Of a stretch of DNA of 64,000 nt, positions 26,209 through 35,054 are shown in pieces; position 1 is the stretch's first letter, and each line of letters begins with the position of its first letter. Source of the DNA: an uncultured Clostridia bacterium (lineage in GTDB: Bacteria; Bacillota; Clostridia; Christensenellales; QALW01). Location: contig CAKSKV010000004.1 of the NCBI GenBank assembly GCA_934465535.1, positions 47,557 through 111,556 of the forward strand, read 5' to 3'. Under the pieces are notes generated by a model. It was not told the DNA's origin. It saw nothing but the letters and a program-made list of their open reading frames with translations, and ran no database searches. Made by a program: the position numbers and the translations under genes.

Positions 26209-26713
26209 CAGTCACTTACCGTCCGTCTTTTCTTATTTAATACACCCGTAATTAAAATATATCACACTATATTCTAACAGAAAATGCTTCAAAAATAAAG
26301 GAAAATTTATATATGTGCAGGTAAAAAATTGTGACAAAATGCCTCCGCACCGCAAAAAGGCGGTATAATCCCCTAAACTTCGGAATTCATTGCGTTTCCG
26401 TGTTTTTTAGCATTTTATTTTGTCCGTTTATATTGAGGGTTATATGCAAAAATTAAAGAAAAACAGGCCTTTATATTAAACAGTTAACAAAAATTAAATA
26501 AGAAAGAAGAGTATTAAGCTAATACAGCACGGCAATGTTATATTCATGTTATAAATATGAAAATTTCAAACATAAGCTGTAAAAACACTGTACCGCAAAA
26601 TAATAATATGCTATAATTTCTTCGTATCGTCTGTAATTCTGTAAGTAAGAAACTAAAGAAAAACGGGAAAGGATGTTGCGGCGCATAGGGAAAATGAGCC
26701 GCACGGGATAAAG
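26209..26713. other. Long divergent intergenic region with one extended -10 promoter
   Basis: The 505-base gap between the lipid kinase and the GH99-like gene is AT-rich. A TGCTATAAT extended -10 element (26609-26617) points to the plus-strand gene. No conserved riboswitch or coding sequence was recognised. Confidence 0.5.
26609..26617 (+). promoter_or_regulatory. Extended -10 promoter of the GH99-like lipoprotein gene
   Basis: TGCTATAAT about 97 bases before the ATG. A poor -35 (TGTACC at 26589) stands at 17 bases. Confidence 0.5.
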
Positions 26714-28606
26714 ATGAAAAAGAAAACAGGCATTGTTACGGTGCTGCTTACGGTGTTTATATTGCTGCTTTGCGCCTGCACCCCCGCTCAGACTCCGACG
26801 CAGAGCACATCACAGCCATCAGCGCAGCCTGATACGGCGTCCCCGGAGGAAACTGCAACAAACGAGCCGGAAAACACGCCCGATACCCGAACGGAGGCGG
26901 AAAAGCTGGCGGATTTTTACGGTAACGGCTATAATACCAACACCCTTATAGGCATCGATCAGTTCGGCCGCACCTTTGAAGCGGGCGGAGAGGACCGCAA
27001 GGGCAAGCAGGTGGGAATATTCTATTGGCCGTGGTTCGGCGAAAAATCCACAACGGGCGTGTATAACAACACCGAGATTCTCAAAATGAAAAACGGCCTT
27101 AAGCTGCTTACAAGCATGGACGATGTGGATCCCGATATCAGCCCTGCTTATCAGGATCACTATTGGGGCGAGCCCCTTTTCGGATATTATCACTCTCAGG
27201 ATAAATGGGTCATCCGCCGGCATCTGCGTATGCTGGGGCTTGCTGGTGTGGATTATATCTGCTTTGATGCAACAAACGGCATAGCTTTTTCCTCTGTGGC
27301 AAAAACGGTGCTTTCCTGCATTGACGAGCTTCAGAAGGAGGGCTTCAATCCCCCGCGGCTGACATTTTATACTCACTATAAAAGCATGCAGGTGGTAAAA
27401 CGCCTCTATAAGGATGTTTACAGCGCAAACTATTGCCCAAATGGCTGGTATACCTATGAAGGCAAGCCCATGATAATTGCATATACTGACCCCAAGGATG
27501 ATATAAAGGCCACGGGAGGGCCGTACAAGCCGGCAAAATACAGCGATGAGATTGCAAACTTCTTCACCTTTGTAAGACCGGAATGGCCCAATGAATACAG
27601 AATGTATGACGACAGCATAGCATGGGTGGAGTGGAAATACCCAATTCCCTATCACAGCAAGTTCAGCGCCATGACGGTATCTCCCTCTGCACATGTGGGC
27701 TGCCCGTATTCCTATTCCCTTACCGGGCGCACCACAAACTGGGGACGGGGATGGGATCCTCAAAGCGGTAAAAACATAAGCGAAAATGTGGAAAAGGGCA
27801 CCTTTTTTCAGCTTAATTGGGACAGAGCGCTGGACCGCGACCCGGATATGATATTTGTGGGCGGCTGGAACGAATGGACAATGACCAAGCAGGAGTGGGG
27901 CGGAGAATATGCGTTTGTTGATAATGTAAACATGGAATATTCCCGCGATATAGAGCCTATGAAGGGCGGCTACAACGATGCCTTTTATATGCAGATGACG
28001 GACAACATCCGCAGGTACAAAAAAACGGAAGTGCCTTCCGGGAAATTCGATTATGTAACACCCGGTGCGGATTTTGACTGGAACGGCGTAAAGGCGGTGT
28101 TCCGTAAATATGAGGCGGTAAACGAGGCGCGCGACGAGGACGGAAAGCCAAAAACCGTACACTATGTTACGGCAGCGGCGCGCAATAACGCAAAGGAAAT
28201 ACGCGTGGTAACCGATAAAGACAATATTTACTTTATGATAAAGTGCGAAAATGCAATTACCGCCCGTGAGGAAAAAACCTGGATGAACCTGTTTATCGGC
28301 ACGGGAGAGCTTTCAGCAAAGGGCTGGGAGGGCTATGAGTATGTAATAAACCGTTCCTCTCAGGGCAGCGTGGATAAGCTGGATGAAAGCATGAAAATAA
28401 CCGCCTGCGGGCAGGCCGAGGTTGCGGTAAAGGAGAATGTTATGCTTATAACCGTTGCCCGCAGCGTGCTGGGGCTTGGGGCAAACGATAACGGCTTCTA
28501 TTTCAAGCTTGCCGATAATGTGGAAAACAGCGAGGACATAATGGATTATTATGTTACCGGCTGTTCCCTGCCCATAGGACGCATGAGCTTCCGTTATGTA
28601 GGCTGA
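26714..28606 (+). CDS. GH99/GH71-like glycoside hydrolase lipoprotein
   Basis: The 630-residue protein has a lipoprotein signal (MKKKTG..., lipobox LLCAC, Cys22), a Thr/Pro/Gln spacer to about residue 65 and a catalytic-size domain (about 95-450) with the pattern of GH99-like proteins: VGIFYWPWFGE, HLRMLGLAGVDYICFDATNG, LTFYTHYKS, GKPMIIAYTDP and the late FVGGWNEWT. A C-terminal beta-sandwich (about 470-630) resembles CBM9-type carbohydrate-binding modules. It should sit on the outer face of the membrane and act on glycans with alpha-linked mannose-like sugars or on host polysaccharide; the true substrate cannot be read. No transporter or regulator gene is adjacent. The region upstream of the ATG has only a modest SD. 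Confidence 0.8.
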   Translation: MKKKTGIVTVLLTVFILLLCACTPAQTPTQSTSQPSAQPDTASPEETATNEPENTPDTRTEAEKLADFYGNGYNTNTLIGIDQFGRTFEAGGEDRKGKQVGIFYWPWFGEKSTTGVYNNTEILKMKNGLKLLTSMDDVDPDISPAYQDHYWGEPLFGYYHSQDKWVIRRHLRMLGLAGVDYICFDATNGIAFSSVAKTVLSCIDELQKEGFNPPRLTFYTHYKSMQVVKRLYKDVYSANYCPNGWYTYEGKPMIIAYTDPKDDIKATGGPYKPAKYSDEIANFFTFVRPEWPNEYRMYDDSIAWVEWKYPIPYHSKFSAMTVSPSAHVGCPYSYSLTGRTTNWGRGWDPQSGKNISENVEKGTFFQLNWDRALDRDPDMIFVGGWNEWTMTKQEWGGEYAFVDNVNMEYSRDIEPMKGGYNDAFYMQMTDNIRRYKKTEVPSGKFDYVTPGADFDWNGVKAVFRKYEAVNEARDEDGKPKTVHYVTAAARNNAKEIRVVTDKDNIYFMIKCENAITAREEKTWMNLFIGTGELSAKGWEGYEYVINRSSQGSVDKLDESMKITACGQAEVAVKENVMLITVARSVLGLGANDNGFYFKLADNVENSEDIMDYYVTGCSLPIGRMSFRYVG

Positions 28607-28670
28607 TAACGGACTTTTTGACGGAGGACGGATCCGTAAAAAAGCATAAAAAAACGGTAAAAAACAAGTA

Positions 28671-28719
28671 TAAAAAGCGAAAAAAACGGCAAAAAAACGC
28701 TGTATTTTTCGCTTTTTTT
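28671..28719 (+). terminator. Terminator after the GH99-like gene
   Basis: AAAAAGCGAAAAA pairs with TTTTTCGCTTTTT (13 bp) and is followed by a T-run. The A-rich 5' arm makes it look bidirectional. Confidence 0.75.
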
Positions 28720-29079
28720 CGATACCTTTTATGGGGACGCAGAAAAATACGGGTGCATAAACAAACAACACTGCGTATGCGCTGCATCCGGCGCGCCGGG
28801 GCTGCGCCCCGGCCGTGCGGCCTTCACTTTGTTTCGGCCGTCCGGCTATGCGCTTTTTCGCCTTCGCAGCCAAGGCTGCTTCGGGCAAAAAAACGCCTGC
28901 GGCGCGCCTATGTAAAGCGGCCGTGCTGCCCCTTATGCCGCCCTATCGCTTTTCGCGGGCAGAGCTAAAAGCGCAGCACACAGCTTATATAAGACACTAT
29001 GAAAAACAAAAAGCCGTCCGGCGGACGGCGAAAAAGTTAAATATAAAACAGATTCCAAAAGGCAGCACATATGAAAAAT
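28720..29079. other. Gene-free stretch, locally very GC-rich
   Basis: Around 28796-28812 a GGGGC-TGC-GCCCC hairpin is present. Frames are open in several registers but none has an SD or protein-like composition. I see no gene here. Confidence 0.45.
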
Positions 29080-29502
29080 TTACAGCGGACGCATTGCGGG
29101 TATAAAATTGCGCAGCACATAGTAAGTCAGCATGGCGCACAGCAGAATATAGCTGAAGGCGGGCTTTCGCGGATAAAGGCGCAGACGCTTTCCGAAGGCG
29201 AAAAATATAAGCTCCATCCAAAATACGCCTGCGATGATTATAAGCACCGCAGGGGTTATATTATAGTGAAGCGAGCCGAAAATATCGCCGGCAAGCAGAT
29301 GCTGCACGGCGCGTGTGTTGCCGCAGGCCGGACACCAGATCCCGAGGCGGGAGTGAAGAAAGCACTTAGGCAGCAGCGTTCCCAATGCGCTGATATCCCG
29401 CGCAAAAATAATGCACAGCAAAGCGGCGGCAATGGGAAAAGCAATAACAAATATCCGCAGAAAAAGGCTTTTACGGCAGCCGGTATCCGTTGCAACGCGC
29501 AT
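29080..29502 (-). CDS. DUF2752 membrane protein
   Basis: The 140-residue protein has the DUF2752 core GIWCPACGNTRAVQHLLAGD followed by SLHYNITPAV and three membrane helices (about 12-35, 78-100, 112-130). The family is small, found in many Bacillota and Bacteroidota, function unknown; the CPxCG pair may bind metal or form a redox site. It starts two bases after the stop of the zinc-ribbon gene at 29505 (minus strand), so translation is coupled. Confidence 0.85.
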   Translation of the reverse strand: MRVATDTGCRKSLFLRIFVIAFPIAAALLCIIFARDISALGTLLPKCFLHSRLGIWCPACGNTRAVQHLLAGDIFGSLHYNITPAVLIIIAGVFWMELIFFAFGKRLRLYPRKPAFSYILLCAMLTYYVLRNFIPAMRPL

Positions 29503-29504
29503 TT

Positions 29505-30104
29505 TTATTCCATGGGCAGCTGGTCGATCCAGGAGTTCCAGAAATCATCCATGCGGTCAACAAACCCGGTAAGGTACATAATAAGGGTTATAAGCGCGGC
29601 CACAACGGAAAGGGAGCCCAGAACAATACCTATTACCGCCATGGTCTTGCTGCCGCCCTTGGCCTTGAAATGAACGGAAAGTATGCCGAATACGATGGCG
29701 GCAGCGCCCGGCAGCAGCGTTACGAAAATGTCCACCCATGTGTTTCCCACATTGAAGCAGCAGCACAAAAGGAAGGAGAGAATTCCCGTAACAAGGGAAA
29801 CTATCGATGTCCAGCGCGCCTTGCCTGCCTGCGGATCGGGAGCCTGCGGGGGCGTAAAGGGCTGAGCCGTGTAATTAGGAATTCCGCCGGTGTACTGCTG
29901 TGAATTTCCGCCGGTATAGGCTGCATTGCTGCCGCCTGTATACGGCTGAGAGTTGCCTCCGGTATAAGAGGCGTTATTGCTTCCGGTATAGGCAGAGCCG
30001 GCAGCGGAATCAGGCTGATCCTGAAGCTCCTGTTTGCTTCCGCACTCGGTGCAGAATTTTGCGTTGTCCTCTACGGGAGCGCCGCAGTGTATGCAATATT
30101 TCAT
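29505..30104 (-). CDS. Zinc-ribbon membrane protein with YTGG repeats
   Basis: The 199-residue protein has an N-terminal double-Cys zinc ribbon (KYCIHCGAPVEDNAKFCTEC), a low-complexity linker with about five YTGG-N/S units (about 37-75), a Pro-rich piece and two or three membrane helices in a DUF4190-like domain (about 100-180) with ITLIMYLTGF near the end. Such zinc-ribbon/DUF4190 proteins are common in gut Clostridia; function unknown. AAGGAAG seven bases before the ATG supports the start. Together with the DUF2752 gene and the similar gene at 30252 it forms a small cluster of zinc-ribbon or CPxCG membrane proteins. Confidence 0.82.
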   Translation of the reverse strand: MKYCIHCGAPVEDNAKFCTECGSKQELQDQPDSAAGSAYTGSNNASYTGGNSQPYTGGSNAAYTGGNSQQYTGGIPNYTAQPFTPPQAPDPQAGKARWTSIVSLVTGILSFLLCCCFNVGNTWVDIFVTLLPGAAAIVFGILSVHFKAKGGSKTMAVIGIVLGSLSVVAALITLIMYLTGFVDRMDDFWNSWIDQLPME

Positions 30105-30251
30105 AAGATGCTTCCTTTCTCCGATAAATACGGGGTATGGATATTATGTATGGATATAATGACCGCCGGGTATGAAAGCGCGGTATTTTGCGCGCCGTGG
30201 GCGGCTGCAGCAATGATTGACGGAATTAAGCGTAAAGGCGCACGGGCAAAT

Positions 30252-30671
30252 TTAAGATATATAAAATATCATGGGCAGCTTATCGGCGGGGGCAATGCCG
30301 AAATGGTCAAGAATATCGGCAATAAGCAGCGCTTCTATAACAATGGAAATACATACCGCCGCAGCGCACAGAATTATTCCGCTTATTGCAAAGCCGCGGC
30401 CGGCAGGCTCGTTTGCCTTACCGAAAATGCTGATTATAAGCCCGGTGACAGCAAAAAGGAAGAATAAAGCGGTAAGCAGCGGTGAGTATGTGCAGCAGGT
30501 GGTAAACAGCAGCATATTTGTACATATGCCTATTACCGTGCCGGTTATGCTTAGCCCTCTTTTCCTCTTTTGGGGAGCGTGTGCGCAAGTCTGCGGCAAA
30601 ACGGGAGCGCCGCAGCGGGTACAGTACCTTCCGCCGGACAGGGGTGCGCCGCATTTGGTGCAATAGCTCAT
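30252..30671 (-). CDS. Small zinc-ribbon membrane protein
   Basis: The 139-residue protein begins with SYCTKCGAPLSGGRYCTRCG, a zinc ribbon, followed by a basic linker and three hydrophobic segments (about 40-60, 63-83, 92-118). It looks like a shorter relative of the 29505 product without the YTGG linker. The second ribbon half ends CGAPVLPQTC. The role is unknown. The two genes are 147 bases apart and in the same direction. Confidence 0.78.
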   Translation of the reverse strand: MSYCTKCGAPLSGGRYCTRCGAPVLPQTCAHAPQKRKRGLSITGTVIGICTNMLLFTTCCTYSPLLTALFFLFAVTGLIISIFGKANEPAGRGFAISGIILCAAAVCISIVIEALLIADILDHFGIAPADKLPMIFYIS

Positions 30672-30827
30672 TAAAAAGCCTCGCTTTCCGTTAAAACAAA
30701 AACAAAACCGTATGCTGATTTTAATACACCGCGGTTACTTTGTCAACAGGGAAAACCGGTGGCGCGGGGTTATGGTTTTTCCTTAGGCGGGGCATAAGCA
30801 ATGCCGCCGCTTTTCAAATATGCGGTT

Positions 30828-30855
30828 TTGATATACAATATAACAGCAATATAAT
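30828..30855 (+). promoter_or_regulatory. Promoter of the dihydrouridine synthase gene
   Basis: TTGATA (30828-30833), 16-base spacer, TATAAT (30850-30855), 65 bases before the ATG at 30921. Confidence 0.7.
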
Positions 30856-30920
30856 GAAGGAATTTACCGTGCATGGTTTGTCTTGCGGCGCGTATGCGGC
30901 AAAAGAAACGGGAGAGATAA

Positions 30921-31859
30921 ATGAAAATAGGCACATTGCAGACAAAAAACAACATATTTCTTGCGCCGATGGCGGGAGTGACGGATAAACCGTTTCGCGA
31001 CGAGTGCGTGCGCATGGGAGCCGGGCTTGTTTACAGCGAAATGGTAAGCGCCAAGGGGCTGGCGTACGGCAATATGCACACAAGGGTGCTGCTGGCATCG
31101 GGGGATTATCCCTGCGGAGTGCAGCTTTTCGGAAGCGACCCGGAAACAATAGCGCGTCAGGCCGCGGCGCCGGAACTTGAAGAATTTGATTTGATAGATA
31201 TAAATATGGGCTGCCCCGCACGCAAAATAACAGGAAACTGCGAGGGAAGCGCGCTTATGCTGCGCCCCGGGCTTGCTTATGCCATCATAAGGGAAACCGT
31301 GGCGGCGGTAAAAAAGCCGGTTACGGTGAAGCTGCGTGCGGGCTATGACGAGGCGCACAAAAATGTGCTGGAGATAGCCCTGCTTGCACAAAAGGCAGGA
31401 GCCGCCGCGGTGACGGTGCACGGCCGCACAAAGGAACAGGGCTATTCCGGAAGCGCGGACAGGGAAATTATTGCGCAGGTTGCCCATGCCCTTGATATAC
31501 CGGTTATAGGCAACGGAGATGTTACGGACGGGCCGTCGGCCGATGATATGCTTTCGCGCGGCTGCGCCGCCGTTATGGTGGGACGCGCCGCGCAGGGAAA
31601 CCCGTGGATTTTTGAGGAGATATCGGCCTATCTTGAGGGGCGCAGCTATACTCCGCCGACGGCGGAGGAAAAAAAGGAGGTAATACTGCGCCATGCGCAG
31701 GCTCTCTGCGAGCTTAAGGGGGAGGCGGCAATGCGGCAGATGCGCCGTCATCTGTGCAGCTATACGCGGGGAATGAAGGGGGCGGCCGCGCTTCGGGGCG
31801 AAATGAATTCCATAGAAACGGTGGAGGATGTGCAGCGCATACTGGAAAAGTTTTTTTAA
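30921..31859 (+). CDS. dusB: tRNA-dihydrouridine synthase
   Basis: The 312-residue FMN enzyme reduces uridine to dihydrouridine in the D-loop of tRNA using NADPH. Seen motifs are the FMN-binding start NIFLAPMAGVTDKPFR, DINMGCPARKITGNCEGSAL (with catalytic Cys in the GCPARK loop), VTVHGRTKEQGYSG and PVIGNGDVTDGPSAD...GRAAQGNPWIF. It fits the DusB/TIM-barrel class common in Bacillota; the assignment to DusB as opposed to DusA/C is by overall resemblance. ACGGGAGAG precedes the ATG. It is monocistronic with promoter and terminator. Confidence 0.93.
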   Translation: MKIGTLQTKNNIFLAPMAGVTDKPFRDECVRMGAGLVYSEMVSAKGLAYGNMHTRVLLASGDYPCGVQLFGSDPETIARQAAAPELEEFDLIDINMGCPARKITGNCEGSALMLRPGLAYAIIRETVAAVKKPVTVKLRAGYDEAHKNVLEIALLAQKAGAAAVTVHGRTKEQGYSGSADREIIAQVAHALDIPVIGNGDVTDGPSADDMLSRGCAAVMVGRAAQGNPWIFEEISAYLEGRSYTPPTAEEKKEVILRHAQALCELKGEAAMRQMRRHLCSYTRGMKGAAALRGEMNSIETVEDVQRILEKFF

Positions 31860-31907
31860 CCGCGCCGGATGTTTTTCAGGCGGCTTCCGCCGGGAATATA
31901 ATACAGC

Positions 31908-31953
31908 AAAGAACGCACCGTATCTGCCGTACAGACACGGTGCGTTCTTTTTA
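31908..31953 (+). terminator. Terminator after the dihydrouridine synthase gene
   Basis: A 14-bp stem AAAGAACGCACCGT with its complement, 15-base loop and TTTTTA tail. Confidence 0.9.
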
Positions 31954-31962
31954 TTCCGGGTT

Positions 31963-32293
31963 TCAGGAATCGTAATCGTAGGGGATTTTGTTTTTTCTTT
32001 CCCCCTTAAGATTCAGTATATAACCGTCCTCCACCTTGCACCACCAGTTCGGGTCGTGTCCCGGCAGATCCTCCAGTATATCCTCATCGGTTACATTGGT
32101 GGTTCTTACAAATTCGAGATCGCCTACAAAAATCTCAATCTGCGCATAATCCCTGCCGTCCTTGTCGCTGAAAACCACCTCATAGGTATTAAGCCCTTAT
32201 TTCGGACAGAATTATAACGCCTATGTCCCCCTTTTTTACACCTTCGTTTTCATATTTGTCCGTAGTGACCCGGACTTCGTCCAACCACTGCAT
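31963..32293 (-). pseudogene. DUF4926-like immunity gene broken by a frameshift
   Basis: An ATG at 32293 with a strong SD (GGGGAGG, eight-base spacing) opens a frame reading TTDKYENEGVKKGDIGVIIL, which stops at a TAA near 32192. One base less at that point continues as NTYEVVFSDKDGRDYAQIEI to 31963. Joined, this is a normal DUF4926-type protein of about 108 residues (KYENEG...KGDIGVI...Y.VEFSD.DG). DUF4926 proteins often neighbour DUF6883-like toxin domains. The upstream gene at 32309 is such a partner. The frameshift near 32192-32194 would inactivate it unless it is a sequence error or is bypassed by recoding; a downstream restart at 32178 is possible but lacks an SD. Confidence 0.6.
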
Positions 32294-32308
32294 ATGTATT
32301 TCCTCCCC

Positions 32309-32887
32309 TTAGTCCTTTATTAACGGTGTGGTGATTTTTATCTTGCCGTACGGCCATGCCATACAGCCGGTGTGACAGTTAAAGTATTCGCCCGGATGCT
32401 CCCGTTTCCCTCTCAGAACTGTTTTTACCGTAAAACGCTGTCCGTGAATGTCCGGTCTGTTCAGGGTGTAGCCGGAGGATAAATAGCTTTTTTCCGTTTC
32501 GCGCTTTATAAGCTCGTATACCTCCTGATAATCATCGGGTATATAGCCCATGGAATGCATCATGGCTTTTTTATTTTCATTCTTGAATAAATAATCAGTG
32601 ATTTTTCTGATCGGAAAATCAAAAACCGCCTTGTTCAGCGTGTACTTCGTGATTTTGCACTTGCAATGGGGGTGATAATACTCCGGCTTATTGTCATTGC
32701 GAAAAACCGTATTGTTAAGGGCTGCACACAGCGCGCAGGTACGCGTTTTTTCATCTGTTACGGCAACACCGCTGCTTGTTTCAATATCCTCCGGGCTTTC
32801 GTTTTCCCGTATAACGAAATCGTTGTCCGATGCCGCAAAGATATTGGAAACCATCCGATTGATATTTTCAAACATATTATACAGCAA
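32309..32887 (-). CDS. Phage-head/toxin-like protein with DUF6883-like C-terminus
   Basis: The 192-residue protein has a Cys/His motif TRTCALCAALNNTVFR...HPHCKCKI (about 49-78), as found in phage minor head proteins and in some polymorphic toxins, and a C-terminal part (about 120-190) with LSSGYTLNRPDIHGQRFTVK and WPYGKIKITTPLIK that resembles DUF6883 toxin domains. It sits directly before the broken DUF4926-like gene, the expected immunity partner, with 15 bases between. The start is uncertain: a TTG at 32887 lies only two bases after AAAGGAG, an ATG at 32875 lies 14 bases after it. No secretion signal is seen. Toxin activity is an inference. Confidence 0.6.
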   Translation of the reverse strand: MLYNMFENINRMVSNIFAASDNDFVIRENESPEDIETSSGVAVTDEKTRTCALCAALNNTVFRNDNKPEYYHPHCKCKITKYTLNKAVFDFPIRKITDYLFKNENKKAMMHSMGYIPDDYQEVYELIKRETEKSYLSSGYTLNRPDIHGQRFTVKTVLRGKREHPGEYFNCHTGCMAWPYGKIKITTPLIKD

Positions 32888-33056
32888 ATCTCCTTTTATG
32901 AAATAATTTAATTAAGGAAAAACTAAGTCACAGAAAAATAATAACGCGTGTTTTGTGCCGTATAATATATTTGTGCCGTATTTCGGAGTAGGATTTGTTT
33001 TTTTGCCGCATTTAAGAACATCGGATTTTTGCCGGGTCATTGTTTACCGCAGAAAT

Positions 33057-33090
33057 TAAAAAATCCCCCGGCGGGTATGCTCCGGGGGGA
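33057..33090 (-). terminator. Terminator of the MarR/ABC exporter operon
   Basis: CCCCCGG and its complement form the stem around a ten-base loop; on the minus strand ATTTTTTAATTT follows. It lies 51 bases after the last gene. The neighbouring 32888-33056 holds a 12-bp direct repeat TTTGTGCCGTAT (32952-32963 and 32970-32981) and nothing else recognisable. Confidence 0.8.
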
Positions 33091-33140
33091 AAATACTGCT
33101 TTTTCGGCTTTGCCGCAGGGGGTATTTTTGTTTTTACGGC

Positions 33141-35054
33141 TTATTCCAGCTCAAAGGCGCCGGTGTAAAGCCTGTAATACTGACCCTTCTGGGCTATCAG
33201 CTTTTCGTGAGAGCCTTTTTCTATTATATGTCCGTGATCCAGCACCATTATCACATCGGCGTTCTGCACGGTGGAAAGCCTGTGGGCTATTACAAACACG
33301 GTTCTGCCCTTCATAAGGTTATCCATGCCGCGCTGCACAATGGCCTCGGTGCGGGTATCAATGGAGCTTGTGGCTTCGTCCAGTATCATAACAGGGGGGT
33401 CCGCCACAGCCGCGCGGGCAATGGAGAGCAGCTGGCGCTGACCCTGAGAAAGCCCGGAGCCGTCGCCGGAGAGCATGGTCTGATAACCGTTTGGCAGCAT
33501 ACGGATAAAGCCGTCCGCGTCCACGAGCTTTGCCGCGGCAATACATTCTTCATCGGTGGCATCCAGCCGTCCGTAGCGAATGTTTTCCATAACGGTGCCG
33601 GTAAAGAGGTTTACATCCTGAAGCACCACGCCCAGCGACCGCCGCAGATCCGGCTTGCGTATTTTGTTTATGTTTATGCCGTCATAGCGTATCTTGCCGT
33701 CCGCAATATCGTAAAAACGGTTTATAAGGTTGGTGATGGTGGTTTTGCCCGCGCCGGTCGCGCCCACAAAGGCCACCTTCTGTCCGGGCTCTGCATACAC
33801 GCTTACATCGTGAAGCACGATTTTATCCGGCGTGTAGCCGAAGTCAACATCCACAAGACGCACATCGCCCGTAAGGGGGGTGTAGGTAAGAGTGCCGTCC
33901 CCGTGGGGATGCTTCCATGCCCACAGACCCGTGCGCTCCGAGGTTTCCGTAAGAGTGCCGTTTTCGTTTTTGACATTTACAAGGGTAACATAGCCCTCGT
34001 CCTTCTCCGACGGCTCATCCATAAGCGCAAATATACGCTCGGCTCCGGCAAGCGCCATGATTATGGAGGACATCTGGGAGGACACCTGGCTTATGGGCTG
34101 CGTGAAGGAGCGGGACAGCTGCAAAAACGCCGCTACACCGCCCAGAGTCAGCCCGCCGACGCCGCCCAGCACCATAGAGCCGCCGATTATGGCAAGCAGC
34201 ACATACTGCAAATGCCCAAGGTTGCCCATTATGGGCATAAGAATGTTGGCAAACACATTCGCCTTTGTGGCGTTGCGGCAAAGCTCGTCGTTCTTTTCGT
34301 CAAACTCTTTGCGGCATACATCCTCGTGGCAGAACACCTTTACTACCTTCTGGCCGTTCATCATCTCTTCGATGTAGCCGTTTACATCGCCCAGGGATTT
34401 CTGCTGCTGCACGAAGAATTTGCCGCTCTTGCCGCCGATCACCTTGGCTATCCACATGGTGCCTGCCGTCATAAGCAGCACGATAAGGGTCATCCATATG
34501 TTGGTGATGCACATGGTTATAAACACCGATATTACCGTTACCGCCGAGGAGAACAGCTGCGGCACGGACTGCGATATAAGCTGGCGCAGCGTATCGGTAT
34601 CGTTGGTGTAGCAGCTCATGACATCGCCGTGGGCGTGAGTGTCAAAATATTTTATGGGCAGGGTCTGCATGTGCTCAAACATGCCGTCGCGCACCTTTTT
34701 CTGTACGCCCTGAGCCACCGTTACCATCAGCCGGTTGTAGCCGAAGGTGCAAAGCAGACCTATCAGGTATATGCACGCCATGCGTATTATGGCAAGCACC
34801 ATGTTAGTATAGTCCGGCGCAATGCCGTTTTTCACCCCGTCAAGCAGCGGGTCGATATAGGTGTCTATCATGGTTTTGATAAAGGTGGAGCCGATAACGC
34901 CGGTTACCGCGCTTATGATTATCCCCAGCGCCACCAGTATCAGATGAAGCTTGTATTCCTTCATATAGGAAAGCAGGCGCACTATTGTTTTTTTGTCGGC
35001 CTTTTTGCCTTTCGCGCCCATGCCGGGGCCGGGCCGTCTTCCGCCGTGCATCAT
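33141..35054 (-). CDS. Heterodimeric multidrug ABC exporter subunit
   Basis: The 637-residue protein has a basic N-terminus (GGRRPGPG), six membrane helices (about 35-330) and a nucleotide-binding domain with GATGAGKTT, LSQGQRQLL and VMILDEATSSID. The catalytic Glu after Walker B is present. A roughly 45-residue insert (about 350-395, WAWKHPHGDGT) before the ATPase domain is seen in many clostridial members of this type. It overlaps the stop of the second subunit by four bases (ATGA), so translation is coupled. It should pair with the 35051 product and pump drugs or lipophilic compounds outward. Confidence 0.92.
   Translation of the reverse strand: MMHGGRRPGPGMGAKGKKADKKTIVRLLSYMKEYKLHLILVALGIIISAVTGVIGSTFIKTMIDTYIDPLLDGVKNGIAPDYTNMVLAIIRMACIYLIGLLCTFGYNRLMVTVAQGVQKKVRDGMFEHMQTLPIKYFDTHAHGDVMSCYTNDTDTLRQLISQSVPQLFSSAVTVISVFITMCITNIWMTLIVLLMTAGTMWIAKVIGGKSGKFFVQQQKSLGDVNGYIEEMMNGQKVVKVFCHEDVCRKEFDEKNDELCRNATKANVFANILMPIMGNLGHLQYVLLAIIGGSMVLGGVGGLTLGGVAAFLQLSRSFTQPISQVSSQMSSIIMALAGAERIFALMDEPSEKDEGYVTLVNVKNENGTLTETSERTGLWAWKHPHGDGTLTYTPLTGDVRLVDVDFGYTPDKIVLHDVSVYAEPGQKVAFVGATGAGKTTITNLINRFYDIADGKIRYDGININKIRKPDLRRSLGVVLQDVNLFTGTVMENIRYGRLDATDEECIAAAKLVDADGFIRMLPNGYQTMLSGDGSGLSQGQRQLLSIARAAVADPPVMILDEATSSIDTRTEAIVQRGMDNLMKGRTVFVIAHRLSTVQNADVIMVLDHGHIIEKGSHEKLIAQKGQYYRLYTGAFELE

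Noticed and set aside
28720..29079. Open plus-strand frames in the GC-rich gap
   Set aside because: Several registers are open at once, no SD and no protein-like features.
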